This document shows positions 8,998 to 17,804 of a stretch of 64,000 bases of DNA, piece by piece (the first letter of the stretch is position 1; every line of letters begins with the position of its first letter). Below the pieces are notes generated by a model. That model ran no database searches. It was not told the DNA's origin and saw only the letters and a program-made list of their open reading frames with translations. A program made the position numbers and the translations under genes. The stretch comes from Pseudomonadota bacterium (GTDB lineage Bacteria; Pseudomonadota; Gammaproteobacteria; Burkholderiales; Rhodocyclaceae): contig JAGTRU010000034.1 of assembly GCA_018261905.1 (NCBI GenBank), positions 23,515 to 87,514 of the forward strand, read 5' to 3'.

Positions 8998-9078
8998 TTA
9001 CCCCTTAAGGAACTCTTCAGCGAAGCCGACTTGTCCCACCGGGTATTCGCCGATGACGAGTTTACTCCGCGCAGCCAT
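8998..9078 (-). CDS. Possible 26-residue peptide between cheD and the HDOD gene
   Basis: A 27-codon frame (MAARSKLVIGEYPVGQVG and then FAEEFLKG) starts inside the end of the second cheD and stops 4 bases before the HDOD start. Its codon choice (GTC ATC GGC GAA TAC CCG GTG) looks like that of the neighbouring genes. The ATG overlaps the cheD stop region, so it could be translationally coupled. It could instead be a frame-shifted remnant of a longer CheD C-terminus. Confidence 0.35.
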   Translation of the reverse strand: MAARSKLVIGEYPVGQVGFAEEFLKG

Positions 9079-9601
9079 GGCTATTCCGGATCTGCGCATT
9101 CGAGCCCTGGGGAAAGGCCAGCCAGACGTTGCCGCTCCACAGGTCGAAGTGCAATTTGCGGCGGCCGTTGCCGCCGACATGTTCGGCGAGGATGGCAATA
9201 TGCTGTGCCGCCAGCAGTTGCCGTCCGTAGCCGACGTTGCGCCGGCCGATTTCCATCGGCTCGCTGGCGGGGCCGCTGAACATGTTGGCACCGCCGAACA
9301 GTTTTGCCTGGTATTCGCCGGGTCGGGTTCCCGCCGCCTTGACCTGTTCCAGGAATAGTTCGAAAGCCTCGTCGGCAAAGCGACCATCGAGCGGCACGCC
9401 GACCGGCCGGACTCTTTCGGTGAGCATGAAATGGCACATGCCGCCGATCATCCGGCGGGGATGCCACAAGGTAATCGAAACACAGGAGCCGAGCAGGGTT
9501 GAAATGCGGGTTCGTCCGGCGGCGAAATGGAATTCGCCCGGATTGAGAAAAACCTCCTTGATCGGACTTGGCTGTTCGCCGATGAACTTGCTTGCCGGCA
9601 T
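9062..9601 (-). CDS. cheD: Chemoreceptor glutamine deamidase CheD, second copy
   Basis: CheD deamidates glutamines on chemoreceptors and can bind CheC or CheY-P. The 179-residue protein has the family core STLLGSCVSITLW with the catalytic cysteine at residue 40 and the histidine at residue 57 in GGMCHFML, plus KLFGGANMF and RNVGYGRQLL. Its ATG overlaps the stop of the preceding cheD by one base (TGATG), so translation is coupled. The two copies are clearly diverged, which suggests different receptor targets. Confidence 0.92.
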   Translation of the reverse strand: MPASKFIGEQPSPIKEVFLNPGEFHFAAGRTRISTLLGSCVSITLWHPRRMIGGMCHFMLTERVRPVGVPLDGRFADEAFELFLEQVKAAGTRPGEYQAKLFGGANMFSGPASEPMEIGRRNVGYGRQLLAAQHIAILAEHVGGNGRRKLHFDLWSGNVWLAFPQGSNAQIRNSHGCAE

Positions 9602-10194
9602 CAGAATATCTCGATCTTGTTTTCGGCCGGGGGCGGTTTTCGGCGCAGGGACGTAGCATAGGCCCGTTCCTCCCGGGCGATGACGGCGGCGGTCGCCATG
9701 TTGGTAATCATGCGCCGACAATAGGCGTCGCCCGTCGTCGGAATGAACAGGACCTTGCGCGTCCACGGGCCGAGGAAGTCCGAGGCCAGCAAGGGAATCC
9801 CTTCGCGTTCCAGCCATTCCCGGGCAAAGGTGGTGTTGCGCAGACCGATGTTCATCAATGGTCCGCTGGCGTCGATGATCGTGCCGCCGCCAAATGCCTT
9901 GGCCTGCAGGTGCGTCTTGCGGGCGCCGCGCTGGAGCAGGGCGTTGAGCAGGGATTCCATGGCGAAGCTGCCGGAGAGCAGGGAGTCGACATCATCGTTA
10001 TCGGCGCGGCGCATCGTCGGCAGCATGAAGTGATTCAGGCCGCCAACTTTCATTTGCCGGTCAAACAGGCAAACCGCAACGCACGAGCCGAGCAGCGTTG
10101 CCAGCGGTCGTTCAGGTTCGATCGCCCAGGCGCCGGGATGGATGGTGCGGGCCTGATGTTCGATTTCCCCGGAGGGAAGCTTGGCGTAGTCCAT
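9601..10194 (-). CDS. cheD: Chemoreceptor glutamine deamidase CheD, first copy
   Basis: A 197-residue CheD with ATLLGSCVAVCLFD (catalytic C38) and VGGLNHFMLP (H55), then KAFGGGTII and GLRNTTFAREWL. The C-terminal extension (after RKVLFIPTTGDAYC) differs from the next copy. It lies downstream of cheW with a 66-base gap, and its own ribosome site is weak. Confidence 0.93.
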   Translation of the reverse strand: MDYAKLPSGEIEHQARTIHPGAWAIEPERPLATLLGSCVAVCLFDRQMKVGGLNHFMLPTMRRADNDDVDSLLSGSFAMESLLNALLQRGARKTHLQAKAFGGGTIIDASGPLMNIGLRNTTFAREWLEREGIPLLASDFLGPWTRKVLFIPTTGDAYCRRMITNMATAAVIAREERAYATSLRRKPPPAENKIEIF

Positions 10195-10260
10195 GCGTTA
10201 TAGTGGCCCAGAACTGCCGGTCGGGTATTAATTGTTGGCAAAGGATACGCCAGTTCGGCA

Positions 10261-10812
10261 TCAGAGCGGCTCGGGCAAGGCTGGATCGATGCTGGGCTTT
10301 TCGGCGCCGGTAAGGGTGGAAATTTCCGCGATGGAAAGAATTTTTTCCAGGTTGAGCAGGATAACAAACTTGCCGGCCACCTTGCCCATGCCAAAAATAA
10401 AATCGGCCCGTAGCCCGGCGCCGAACGACGGTGGCGGCTCGATTTCGCTGAGCGGGATTTCCAGTACTTCGGAGACGGCATCGACAATGATCCCGACATC
10501 GTGGCGGGTGTCTGCTTCCTGAATTTCGACGATGACAATGCAGGTGCGTTTGCCGATTACGGTCGGTTCGTTAGCGAAGCGGGCCGCCAGATCGATGACC
10601 GGTACGACGCTGCCGCGCAGATTGATGACGCCGCGAATGAAGGGCGGCATCAGCGGAATTTCGGTCAGACTTCCGTACTCGATGATTTCCTTGACGTTGA
10701 GAATCCCGACGGCAAACATCTCGCCGCCCAGGGAAAAGGTCAGATATTGGGAAGGTGCCGCGCTGGCTTGGGCCGTGACGGTGTATCCATGGCTTTCGAC
10801 GAGTTGTCCCAT
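10261..10812 (-). CDS. cheW: Chemotaxis coupling protein CheW
   Basis: CheW links receptors to CheA. The 183-residue protein has the SH3-like CheW core: QYLTFSLGGEMFAVGILNVKEI, PPFIRGVINLRGSVVPVIDL and VDAVSEVLEI. It is a little longer than typical because of short N- and C-terminal tails. AAGGA precedes the ATG. It follows the receptor gene by 9 bases. Confidence 0.95.
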   Translation of the reverse strand: MGQLVESHGYTVTAQASAAPSQYLTFSLGGEMFAVGILNVKEIIEYGSLTEIPLMPPFIRGVINLRGSVVPVIDLAARFANEPTVIGKRTCIVIVEIQEADTRHDVGIIVDAVSEVLEIPLSEIEPPPSFGAGLRADFIFGMGKVAGKFVILLNLEKILSIAEISTLTGAEKPSIDPALPEPL

Positions 10813-10821
10813 GTCCTTGTC

Positions 10822-12444
10822 TCAATAACGCTCGAAGTCACCTGCATTGAGGTGGCTGGCTTTTGCGTAGGGCGCGGGGCGGGCCGACCCACTGCCGCTT
10901 TGGCGGGAAGGCGGCAACGCGCCACGGGAGCCGGGGCGGGCGTTGTTGTCGAGGCGGAAGAAGGTCATGGTCTGCTGCAACTGCTCGGCCTGCGAACCCA
11001 ATTCTTCGGCGGTCGCCGCCAGTTCTTCGGAAGCCGAGGCATTCTGTTGAGTGGCCTGGTTCAACTGCCCCATGGCGCTGTTGATTTGGGTGACGCCGGA
11101 CGTCTGCTCGCTCGAGGCGGCGGCGATTTCCTGAACCAGATCGGATGTCTTGCGGATCGACGGGACGATTTCATTGAGCAGCGTCCCGGCCCGTTCTGCC
11201 TGCTTGACCGAGGTCGAGGCCAGGTCGCCGATTTCCTGGGCGGCGACCTGCGAGCGTTCGGCCAGCTTGCGCACTTCGGCGGCGACGACGGCAAAGCCCT
11301 TGCCGTGATCGCCAGCCCGGGCCGCTTCGATGGCCGCGTTGAGGGCCAACAGATTGGTCTGGTAGGCGATGTCGTCGATGATGCCGATCTTGTCGGCAAT
11401 GCTCTTCATCGCCTCCACCGTCTGCACCACTGCCGCGCCGCCGTCGGCCGCTTCGCGGGCGGCCTTGGCGGCCATGCCGTCGGTGACCTTGGCGTTCTCG
11501 GTGTTTTGCGCAATGGAGGTGGTCATCTGCTCCATCGAGGCGGTGGTTTCCTCGACCGAAGCGGCTTGCTCGCTGGAGGATTGCGATAGCGACTGGGCCG
11601 TCGACGAGACCTGGCCGGCGGCATTGGTCAGATTGTCGGCGGCGCTGCGGACTTCGCCGATGATTTGCGTCAGCTTGACGATCATGTTTTGCATGGCATT
11701 CATCAACTGCCCGACTTCGTCCTTGCTGTCGGATTCCAGCTTGACCGTCAGATCGCCTTCGGCGAGTCGGCTGGCGGCCTGCACGGCTTGGTTAATCGGG
11801 CCGGTGATGGAGCGGGTGACCCAGTAGGCGAAAGCCAGGGCAATCAGGATGGCGCCGATGGCAAGCGCAAGAATCATAGTCTTGGCATTTTCTGCGGCGT
11901 CATTGGCGCGCTGCCCGGATTTTTCCATCAGTTCGGTCTGGAACTCGATCAGTTTGCCGATCGAACTCAGGTAGTCGGTCTGTGAATTACGCATGCTGCC
12001 GAACAGCAAAGTGGTTGCTTCGTCGCGTTTGCCGCTGGCAATCAGTTCGCGCAATTTGTTGAGGTCGGTGACGTAGCCCTTGCGCGCTTCGCCGACCTGG
12101 GCCAGGGCTTTCTTGCCGCCTTCCGTGGTGATTGTTTTTTCCAATTTGTCGAGACGTTCGTTGATGATCTTGCTGGCGGCAGCGAGGCGGCCCAATTCGG
12201 TGGCGGCGTCATCCGGTTTCTGGCTGAGGATGGCATTGCGGGTAATGCGGGCGGCCAGGTTGACCTGGTCGATGATGTCATTGGCCGCCACGGTTTTCGG
12301 AAACTTGTCATTGACCATGTCGCGAATCTCGTCATTCAGACCGCTGACCCTGAGGACGGCGAGTGAAGAAATGGCCAGCAGCAGCACGACGACAAACCCG
12401 AAGCCGAGTCCGAGCCGAACACCAATTTTAAGATTCTTGAACAT
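10822..12444 (-). CDS. Methyl-accepting chemotaxis protein with four-helix-bundle sensor
   Basis: A 540-residue transmembrane chemoreceptor. A first membrane helix (residues about 10-31) is followed by a helical periplasmic domain of about 150 residues of the 4HB_MCP type ([26 protein letters not shown]). A second helix lies near 190-210, then a HAMP domain ([21 protein letters not shown]) and the signalling tip [20 protein letters not shown]. The 3' end of cheA overlaps its start by 17 bases, so the two are co-translated. The C-terminal tail lacks a CheR-binding pentapeptide such as NWETF. Confidence 0.95.
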   Translation of the reverse strand: MFKNLKIGVRLGLGFGFVVVLLLAISSLAVLRVSGLNDEIRDMVNDKFPKTVAANDIIDQVNLAARITRNAILSQKPDDAATELGRLAAASKIINERLDKLEKTITTEGGKKALAQVGEARKGYVTDLNKLRELIASGKRDEATTLLFGSMRNSQTDYLSSIGKLIEFQTELMEKSGQRANDAAENAKTMILALAIGAILIALAFAYWVTRSITGPINQAVQAASRLAEGDLTVKLESDSKDEVGQLMNAMQNMIVKLTQIIGEVRSAADNLTNAAGQVSSTAQSLSQSSSEQAASVEETTASMEQMTTSIAQNTENAKVTDGMAAKAAREAADGGAAVVQTVEAMKSIADKIGIIDDIAYQTNLLALNAAIEAARAGDHGKGFAVVAAEVRKLAERSQVAAQEIGDLASTSVKQAERAGTLLNEIVPSIRKTSDLVQEIAAASSEQTSGVTQINSAMGQLNQATQQNASASEELAATAEELGSQAEQLQQTMTFFRLDNNARPGSRGALPPSRQSGSGSARPAPYAKASHLNAGDFERY

Positions 12445-14692
12445 GGTTTACCTCTTGTTGAATGGCACGCTTATGATGGGTAAGAGTTGTCTGGGACAAC
12501 GGGGTTTGGTCCGGCACTAGCGTATTTGCCTCGGCCTGGCTGACGATCTCGACCAATGCTGCGACATCGAGAATCAAGGCGACTTCGCCGCTGCCGAGAA
12601 TGGTTGAACCGCCGATGCCGCGTAGATGCGGGAACATTGCGCCGAGCGGTTTGATGACGGTCTGGAATTCGCCCATCAGTTGATCGACGACGATGCCGGC
12701 TTTTTGTCCGCCGAAGTGGACGACGACGATGCTTTCGCGGTTCGGCGCTTGGCCGGCGACGGCAAACAGGTCGCGCAGACGGACAAAGGGCAGGGCTTCG
12801 CCGCGCAGGTTGAGAAAATTGCGACCGCTCGGCGGATTTTTCAGCTCGATGCATTCGACCACGGTATCCAGCGGGATGACGTAGGCGGCTTGGCCGACCC
12901 CCACCAGGAAGCCGTCGATAATGGCCAGCGTCAGTGGCAGGCGAATGCTGAAAGTCGTGCCCCGGCCTTCGTTCGAACTGACATTGACGGCGCCGCGCAG
13001 GGACTGGATATTGCGGCGCACGACATCCAGGCCGACGCCGCGCCCGGAGAGCTTGGAAACCTGATCCACGGTCGAGAAACCCGGTTCAAAGATCAGATTG
13101 ACAATCTCGGCATCGGAGAGGGCGTGGCCGGGCTGGATGATGCCCCGCTCAATTGCCTTGGCGACGATCTTCTGGCGATTCAGGCCACCGCCGTCATCGG
13201 CCACTTCGATGACGATGCTGCCGGAGTCATGAAAGGCGTTCAGCGACACCTTGCCGCACACCGGCTTGCCCCGTTCCCGCCGAAGGGCGGCGGGCTCGAT
13301 GCCGTGATCCAGCGAGTTGCGCACCAGGTGCATCAACGGATCGCCGATTTTCTCGACCACCGTCTTGTCGAGTTCAGTCTCCGCCCCGCTGATCTCGAGC
13401 TCGATTTCCTTGTCCAGTTCCTTGGCCACGTCGCGGACCACCCGGTTGAAGCGGGTGAAAGTCTCGCCGATCTGCACCATGCGCAGTTGCAGGGCGGCAT
13501 CGCGGATATTTTCAACGAGTCGCGAGAGCACCGAGGTTGCTTCAACCAGGCTCATTTGTCGGCTCTTCTTGGCCAGCAGATTGGCCGAGGCGCCGGCAAT
13601 CACCAGTTCGCCGACCAGGTCGATCAGTTGGTCCAGCTTGTCGGCCTGGACGCGGACCAGGCGGGCCTCCTTGGCTTTCTTTTCATTGACCTGGCCTTGC
13701 TTGACGACGGCTGCGTCGACGACCGCCTTATGCACCACCCGGTTGTCGACCAGGATTTCTCCGAGTTGCGGTGCGATGGTGTCGCCGTCGGCCTCTCGGT
13801 GCTGGGCCGAAATTTTCTGGCTGAGCAAGCCGTGGTCGACTTCGGCCTGGGTCAGGGCGCCGCAGCGGACCAGGATTTCACCGAGGCGCATGCTGTCTTC
13901 CGGCAATTCCTGAATGCGCCCGATGTATTCCGATAGCTTGCTGTTGGGGGGCAGGATGCGCAGATCGCAGTCGTCGCGGACAAAATCAAAGACGCGCTCG
14001 ATGTCGGCCTTGGAACTGCGCGTCTGCAACTGGATTTCGAAGCCGATGTAACAGGATTCCGGGTCCATGGCGTCGGCGTCGGGGATGGCATCGGTGATGG
14101 TCGCCAGGCCGACGATTTCGCCGAGGTTGCTCAGGTAGCGAATGAAGGACAACGGTTCCATGCCGCCGCGCAGCACGTTTTCGCCGAAACGCACCGAGAT
14201 ATGCCAACTGTCGGTAAGGACAAAGCCGCCGCCGGAACTTTCGACCTCGACCGTCGGGTCGTGCCGCGCCAGAGACGAGGCGGGCGCTTCCGGAACGGCA
14301 CCGGGTGGGGCGAGAAAACCTTTCAGGAGTTCGGTCAGGGTTTCGCCGCGCTCCTGCAATTCGCTGGCCAGTTCGCTGGTCTCGGCGCTCAGGACATCGA
14401 CCAGATTGCCCATGTGGTCGCAGCATTCGAGCAAAAGCGTGGCGAGTCGCGGGGTAATGGCCAGATCGCCATTGCGCAGGGCATCAAGGAGATTCTCAAC
14501 GCGGTGCGTAAAGGCTTCGATAAAGTGGCATTCGATGACCCCGGCGCCGCCCTTGATGGTGTGAGCGGCGCGAAAAATGCTATTGATGTCGTCCTGGTTG
14601 TCGGGGTTTTGTTCCAGTTGGAGCAGGCATGCCTCCATTTCGGCCAATTGTTCGCGTGTTTCCTGAATGAATACGCCGGTGATTTCGTCCAT
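12428..14692 (-). CDS. cheA: Chemotaxis histidine kinase CheA
   Basis: A 754-residue CheA. The HPt domain carries the phosphorylated histidine at residue 44 ([10 protein letters not shown]). A long linker of about 250 residues follows, in which the paired phrases [17 protein letters not shown] and [17 protein letters not shown] look like a small internal repeat. Then come the dimerisation helices ([20 protein letters not shown]), the kinase boxes ([34 protein letters not shown]) and a CheW-like C-terminal domain. AGGGGAAA precedes the ATG. It partners the receptors, CheW and the CheY-like protein in this operon. Confidence 0.95.
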   Translation of the reverse strand: MDEITGVFIQETREQLAEMEACLLQLEQNPDNQDDINSIFRAAHTIKGGAGVIECHFIEAFTHRVENLLDALRNGDLAITPRLATLLLECCDHMGNLVDVLSAETSELASELQERGETLTELLKGFLAPPGAVPEAPASSLARHDPTVEVESSGGGFVLTDSWHISVRFGENVLRGGMEPLSFIRYLSNLGEIVGLATITDAIPDADAMDPESCYIGFEIQLQTRSSKADIERVFDFVRDDCDLRILPPNSKLSEYIGRIQELPEDSMRLGEILVRCGALTQAEVDHGLLSQKISAQHREADGDTIAPQLGEILVDNRVVHKAVVDAAVVKQGQVNEKKAKEARLVRVQADKLDQLIDLVGELVIAGASANLLAKKSRQMSLVEATSVLSRLVENIRDAALQLRMVQIGETFTRFNRVVRDVAKELDKEIELEISGAETELDKTVVEKIGDPLMHLVRNSLDHGIEPAALRRERGKPVCGKVSLNAFHDSGSIVIEVADDGGGLNRQKIVAKAIERGIIQPGHALSDAEIVNLIFEPGFSTVDQVSKLSGRGVGLDVVRRNIQSLRGAVNVSSNEGRGTTFSIRLPLTLAIIDGFLVGVGQAAYVIPLDTVVECIELKNPPSGRNFLNLRGEALPFVRLRDLFAVAGQAPNRESIVVVHFGGQKAGIVVDQLMGEFQTVIKPLGAMFPHLRGIGGSTILGSGEVALILDVAALVEIVSQAEANTLVPDQTPLSQTTLTHHKRAIQQEVNHVQES

Positions 14693-14701
14693 GATTTTCC
14701 C

Positions 14702-15010
14702 CTAGCGTGGCGCGGCGTGAGCGGCGGGGATGACCAGCGGATCACCGAATTCGGCGGCCATGTTGCAGAACTCGACGAGCGAGCTGACGGCCTGGCTATG
14801 GGCGACGATACGCACGCACTTGCCGCTCCGCCGGGCTTCTTTCTTGAGCAGCACGAGCAATTGCAGCCCGGCGGTATCGATGGCCTCGACGTGCGACAGA
14901 TTCAGTTCCAGCTCGCTGGTCTCGGCCAGGGCCGCGAGGAGTTTGTCCTTCAGCGCCAGGGCGTGGTAGATGGTGAGGTCTTCGCTGATCGAAAGCGGAC
15001 TGGACGGCAT
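14702..15010 (-). CDS. STAS domain protein
   Basis: A 102-residue STAS domain (LTIYHALALKDKLLAAL, SHVEAIDTAGLQLLVLL) resembling anti-sigma-factor antagonists; the conserved serine position reads as threonine in IDTAGLQ, so phosphorylation control is possible but unproven. The ATG before PSSPLSI was chosen because AGGGAA lies just upstream; an in-frame TTG overlaps the previous stop. STAS proteins within chemotaxis operons are common in betaproteobacteria. Confidence 0.85.
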   Translation of the reverse strand: MPSSPLSISEDLTIYHALALKDKLLAALAETSELELNLSHVEAIDTAGLQLLVLLKKEARRSGKCVRIVAHSQAVSSLVEFCNMAAEFGDPLVIPAAHAAPR

Positions 15011-15021
15011 GTCGATTTCCC

Positions 15022-16293
15022 TCAAAACAGTTCGACCCGGGATGCGGCCGGGGCCGCTGTCGCTTGAGCACGCTTCAGCGCCGAGTCGTGGGTGCTGCGT
15101 TGCTGCTCCATGACGTAGCGGCTGTAGAGCGTTTCCAGATGCTGCGCGATCGGGGTGTAGGTGGGTTCGGCGTTCTGATACGAGCGCAGGCGCCCGGCCA
15201 GTAGCTTGGCGTGTTCGTCGAGTTGGCAGAGGGCCTGGATAACGTGCTCGATCTGCTGCCGGCTGACATCCTGGAACTGGACGCTGGCCTGGGCTTCGAG
15301 GAACATCGTGGCGAGTTGCCCGCTGCTTTGCCGGATTTCACCGAGGACGCCGGCTTCGTGCTGCATCAGCGCTTCGTAGTGACGACCCAGTTCGGTGAGT
15401 TGGCCGGAGAAAATCTCCAGCAGTTGTTTTTCCTTTTCCAGATTGACGCTGGAAAGCTTGTCCTCAAACTGGGCTTCGATATGGTTGCTGACCGATGCGA
15501 TACCCTGGCTGATCTTGACCACGGCAATTTCGGTTTCGCCGGAAAGTTTCCTCACTTCATCGGCCACCACGGCAAAACCGCGTCCCGCTTCGCCGGCCCG
15601 CGCCGCCTCGATCGCGGCATTGAGGGCCAGCAGGTTGGTTTGCCCGGCGACATGCTTGATCAGTTGGACCAGCGATTCGAGCGAGCGCGCTTCGAGGACG
15701 ACTTGTTTGACCCGGACCTGGTCCTGCTGTGCTTCGTGCAGACGTTGCTGCACGTACCCTTCAATTTTGCCGATGATGCCGCGGTTCTTTTCAATCCGGA
15801 TTTCCGAATCGCGCACCATCTGGGCAGCTTCGTCGGTCGTGCCGGTGACGAAGCGGTCGAGTCGGGTAACCACGTCATCGATGGTCTGCAAGCGTTCGGC
15901 AATGTCGAAAGCGGCTTTTTCGGTGTCGTCCACCACGCCAAGCAACTGTTTGCGAACGACCTCGTTGAAATTGCTCACCTGCTCCAATTCTCCCGACACT
16001 TCTTCGGAAACCCGGTAGAACATGCGCAATTTGCTTTCCTCGTCTGAGGCCAGTCGCTTGAAGCCCAATTGCTGGTCGTCGTAGAAGGCGACGGATACGG
16101 CGCGCGAGGCCAGGTAGGTGAGGCTGATGATGGCGAAGGTGCCCAGGGTGTCGACCAGGGGCTGGGCCAGGCCGAGAAAACCGGCGACCGTCGTGTGATA
16201 CCAGTCATGCAGGAAATACACTGCGCTACTGGCCGTGATGGCTGACGTAAGAAAGACAATCAGGGTCCGCTGCAGAAGGATTTTGAAGTCCAT
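15022..16293 (-). CDS. Methyl-accepting chemotaxis protein without a periplasmic sensor
   Basis: A 423-residue receptor-like protein with two closely spaced N-terminal membrane helices (about 8-27 and 43-62) and almost no periplasmic loop. It has no HAMP domain that I can identify. The signalling tip is clear ([21 protein letters not shown] and [15 protein letters not shown]). The C-terminal helix includes [17 protein letters not shown]. Such receptors usually sense a cytoplasmic or membrane state. It follows the CheY-like gene by 2 bases. Confidence 0.9.
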   Translation of the reverse strand: MDFKILLQRTLIVFLTSAITASSAVYFLHDWYHTTVAGFLGLAQPLVDTLGTFAIISLTYLASRAVSVAFYDDQQLGFKRLASDEESKLRMFYRVSEEVSGELEQVSNFNEVVRKQLLGVVDDTEKAAFDIAERLQTIDDVVTRLDRFVTGTTDEAAQMVRDSEIRIEKNRGIIGKIEGYVQQRLHEAQQDQVRVKQVVLEARSLESLVQLIKHVAGQTNLLALNAAIEAARAGEAGRGFAVVADEVRKLSGETEIAVVKISQGIASVSNHIEAQFEDKLSSVNLEKEKQLLEIFSGQLTELGRHYEALMQHEAGVLGEIRQSSGQLATMFLEAQASVQFQDVSRQQIEHVIQALCQLDEHAKLLAGRLRSYQNAEPTYTPIAQHLETLYSRYVMEQQRSTHDSALKRAQATAAPAASRVELF

Positions 16294-16295
16294 TG

Positions 16296-16661
16296 TCAGC
16301 GGATGACCAGTTTGATCGTGTTGAGCAACTCGTCCGCCGTTGCCGGTTTGACGATCCAGCCCGATGCGCCGGCTGCCTTGGCCTCTTGTTTCCTGGCTTG
16401 CTGTGATTCGGTGGTGAGGAAAAGAATGGGGATGAATTTGTAGGCGGGCAGCTTGCGAACTTCCTTGATCAGGTCGATTCCGTTCATGCCCGGCATGTTG
16501 AGGTCGGTAATCATCAGATCGATCTTGAGGCCGGTCTTCAGTTTGCGCAGCGCCTCCTCGGCATTCGCTGCCTTGTCGACGCCATAGCCGGCCTTGCTCA
16601 GGATGTTGGAAATGCTGAGCAGGATGGTGGCCGAGTCATCTACGAGAAAAATGGTTTTCAT
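16296..16661 (-). CDS. CheY-like single-domain response regulator
   Basis: A 121-residue receiver domain: acidic pair VDDS (residues 8-9), phospho-acceptor D53 in [12 protein letters not shown], conserved TT in LFLTTES and lysine in GWIVKPATA. It has no output domain. It is the first gene of the minus-strand chemotaxis operon, so it is likely the phosphorylation partner of the CheA encoded three genes downstream. Confidence 0.93.
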   Translation of the reverse strand: MKTIFLVDDSATILLSISNILSKAGYGVDKAANAEEALRKLKTGLKIDLMITDLNMPGMNGIDLIKEVRKLPAYKFIPILFLTTESQQARKQEAKAAGASGWIVKPATADELLNTIKLVIR

Positions 16662-17144
16662 GGGGTTCCTGGCAGGTTCATCAAGTGTTTGTTGCGCCGA
16701 GCGATGGTCGTCGCACTTCAGGGGCGGCGGTCATCCCGACACCGGCACGGCAGGCGATCAGCCCTGTCGGCAACTGGCGAAGTTTTTGGTGCAGTGGAGG
16801 GGCGCGTTGCTGGTATGGCGGCGGAGTCGCCTTGCCGGCCAGTCAGAGGCGAGCAGGTGCGGCGCGTCTATCGGCTGGCCCGCTTTCTGTGTCGCCGCAT
16901 CAGCCGATGAAAAGTCGATCTTTTCGCCAGGCTCGGCAGAGCCCGTAAGGCCCTTGGTTTTGTGCTTTTTCATGTTGCGCAACACGGAGGCAACTCGGCT
17001 TGAATATTTTTATTGGCCCGACACAATGCCGAGCGCTTACGACCCATGCTACGCCAGCAGGAGGGCCGCCGATATTCATGATTATGCTTATCGTTGACTA
17101 CCGGTATACCCGTAGCATCGGGCGGTTCGGCTTGCTCCGTGGGC
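16662..17144. other. Intergenic stretch without a supported gene
   Basis: About 480 bases between the CheY-like gene and the NarL-type regulator. The only candidate is a 71-residue minus-strand frame beginning MKKHKTKGLTGSAEPG at 16973, which lacks a ribosome site and turns arginine-rich. The promoter of the chemotaxis operon should lie here; I could not pick out a convincing sigma-70 or sigma-28 element. Confidence 0.5.
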
Positions 17145-17786
17145 TTATTCGTGATCAAGCCCGCGGTCGATGACATAGCGGGTGAGTTCGGCAACGCTAT
17201 GCAAATCGAGCTTGCGCATGATGTTGCGGCGATGGACCTCGACCGTGGACACCGCAATATTCATCCGGGCGGCGATTTGAATCGACGTGCTGCCCTTGGC
17301 GACCTGGCGCAGGACCTGCTGTTCGCGCTCACCCAGGCGCACCGGGGTGGCGCTGTTCTTGTCGTGGCGGCTGATGCCCTGGGTGATCAGCGTCGCGACG
17401 TCGGGGCACAGGTAGCTGCGGTCGCGCTGGACGGCATCGATGGCGCGGAGCAATTCGTCGCTGGCTTCGTCCTTGGTGATGTAGGCGTTGGCCCCGGCCT
17501 CGATCATGTCCAGAACATAACGGCGCTGATTGTAGATCGACAGCGCGATGATCTTCACCGTGGGATGCGCCGCCTTCAGACGGCGCGTCGTTTCGACCCC
17601 GTTCATGCCGGGCAGCCCGATGTCCATGCAGACAATGTCGGGCGAGGTCGCGGCGACCAGCTTCAAGGTGTCAATCCCGTTTCCCGTTTCGCCGACCACC
17701 TCGATCTCGCTGCTGCGTTCGAGCAGGGCGCGAAGCGCCTCGCGAAACATCTTGTGGTCATCGACCAGTAGAACCCGCAGTTTCAT
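17145..17786 (-). CDS. NarL/FixJ-family response regulator
   Basis: A 213-residue regulator. The receiver domain has acidic residues D9 and D10 (LLVDDH) and phospho-acceptor D55 in CMDIGLPGMNG. The C-terminal LuxR-type HTH reads LGEREQQVLRQVAKGSTSIQIA and VSTVEVHRRNIMRKL. It begins 18 bases after the PAS histidine kinase stop and is surely its partner. The regulated genes cannot be read from sequence. Confidence 0.94.
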   Translation of the reverse strand: MKLRVLLVDDHKMFREALRALLERSSEIEVVGETGNGIDTLKLVAATSPDIVCMDIGLPGMNGVETTRRLKAAHPTVKIIALSIYNQRRYVLDMIEAGANAYITKDEASDELLRAIDAVQRDRSYLCPDVATLITQGISRHDKNSATPVRLGEREQQVLRQVAKGSTSIQIAARMNIAVSTVEVHRRNIMRKLDLHSVAELTRYVIDRGLDHE

Positions 17787-17804
17787 CGTGTTGCGACCTT
17801 GGTC

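Noticed and set aside
16758..16985. Small minus-strand frame beginning MKKHKTKG before the chemotaxis operon
   Set aside because: No ribosome site, and the sequence turns arginine-rich and random after about 45 residues.
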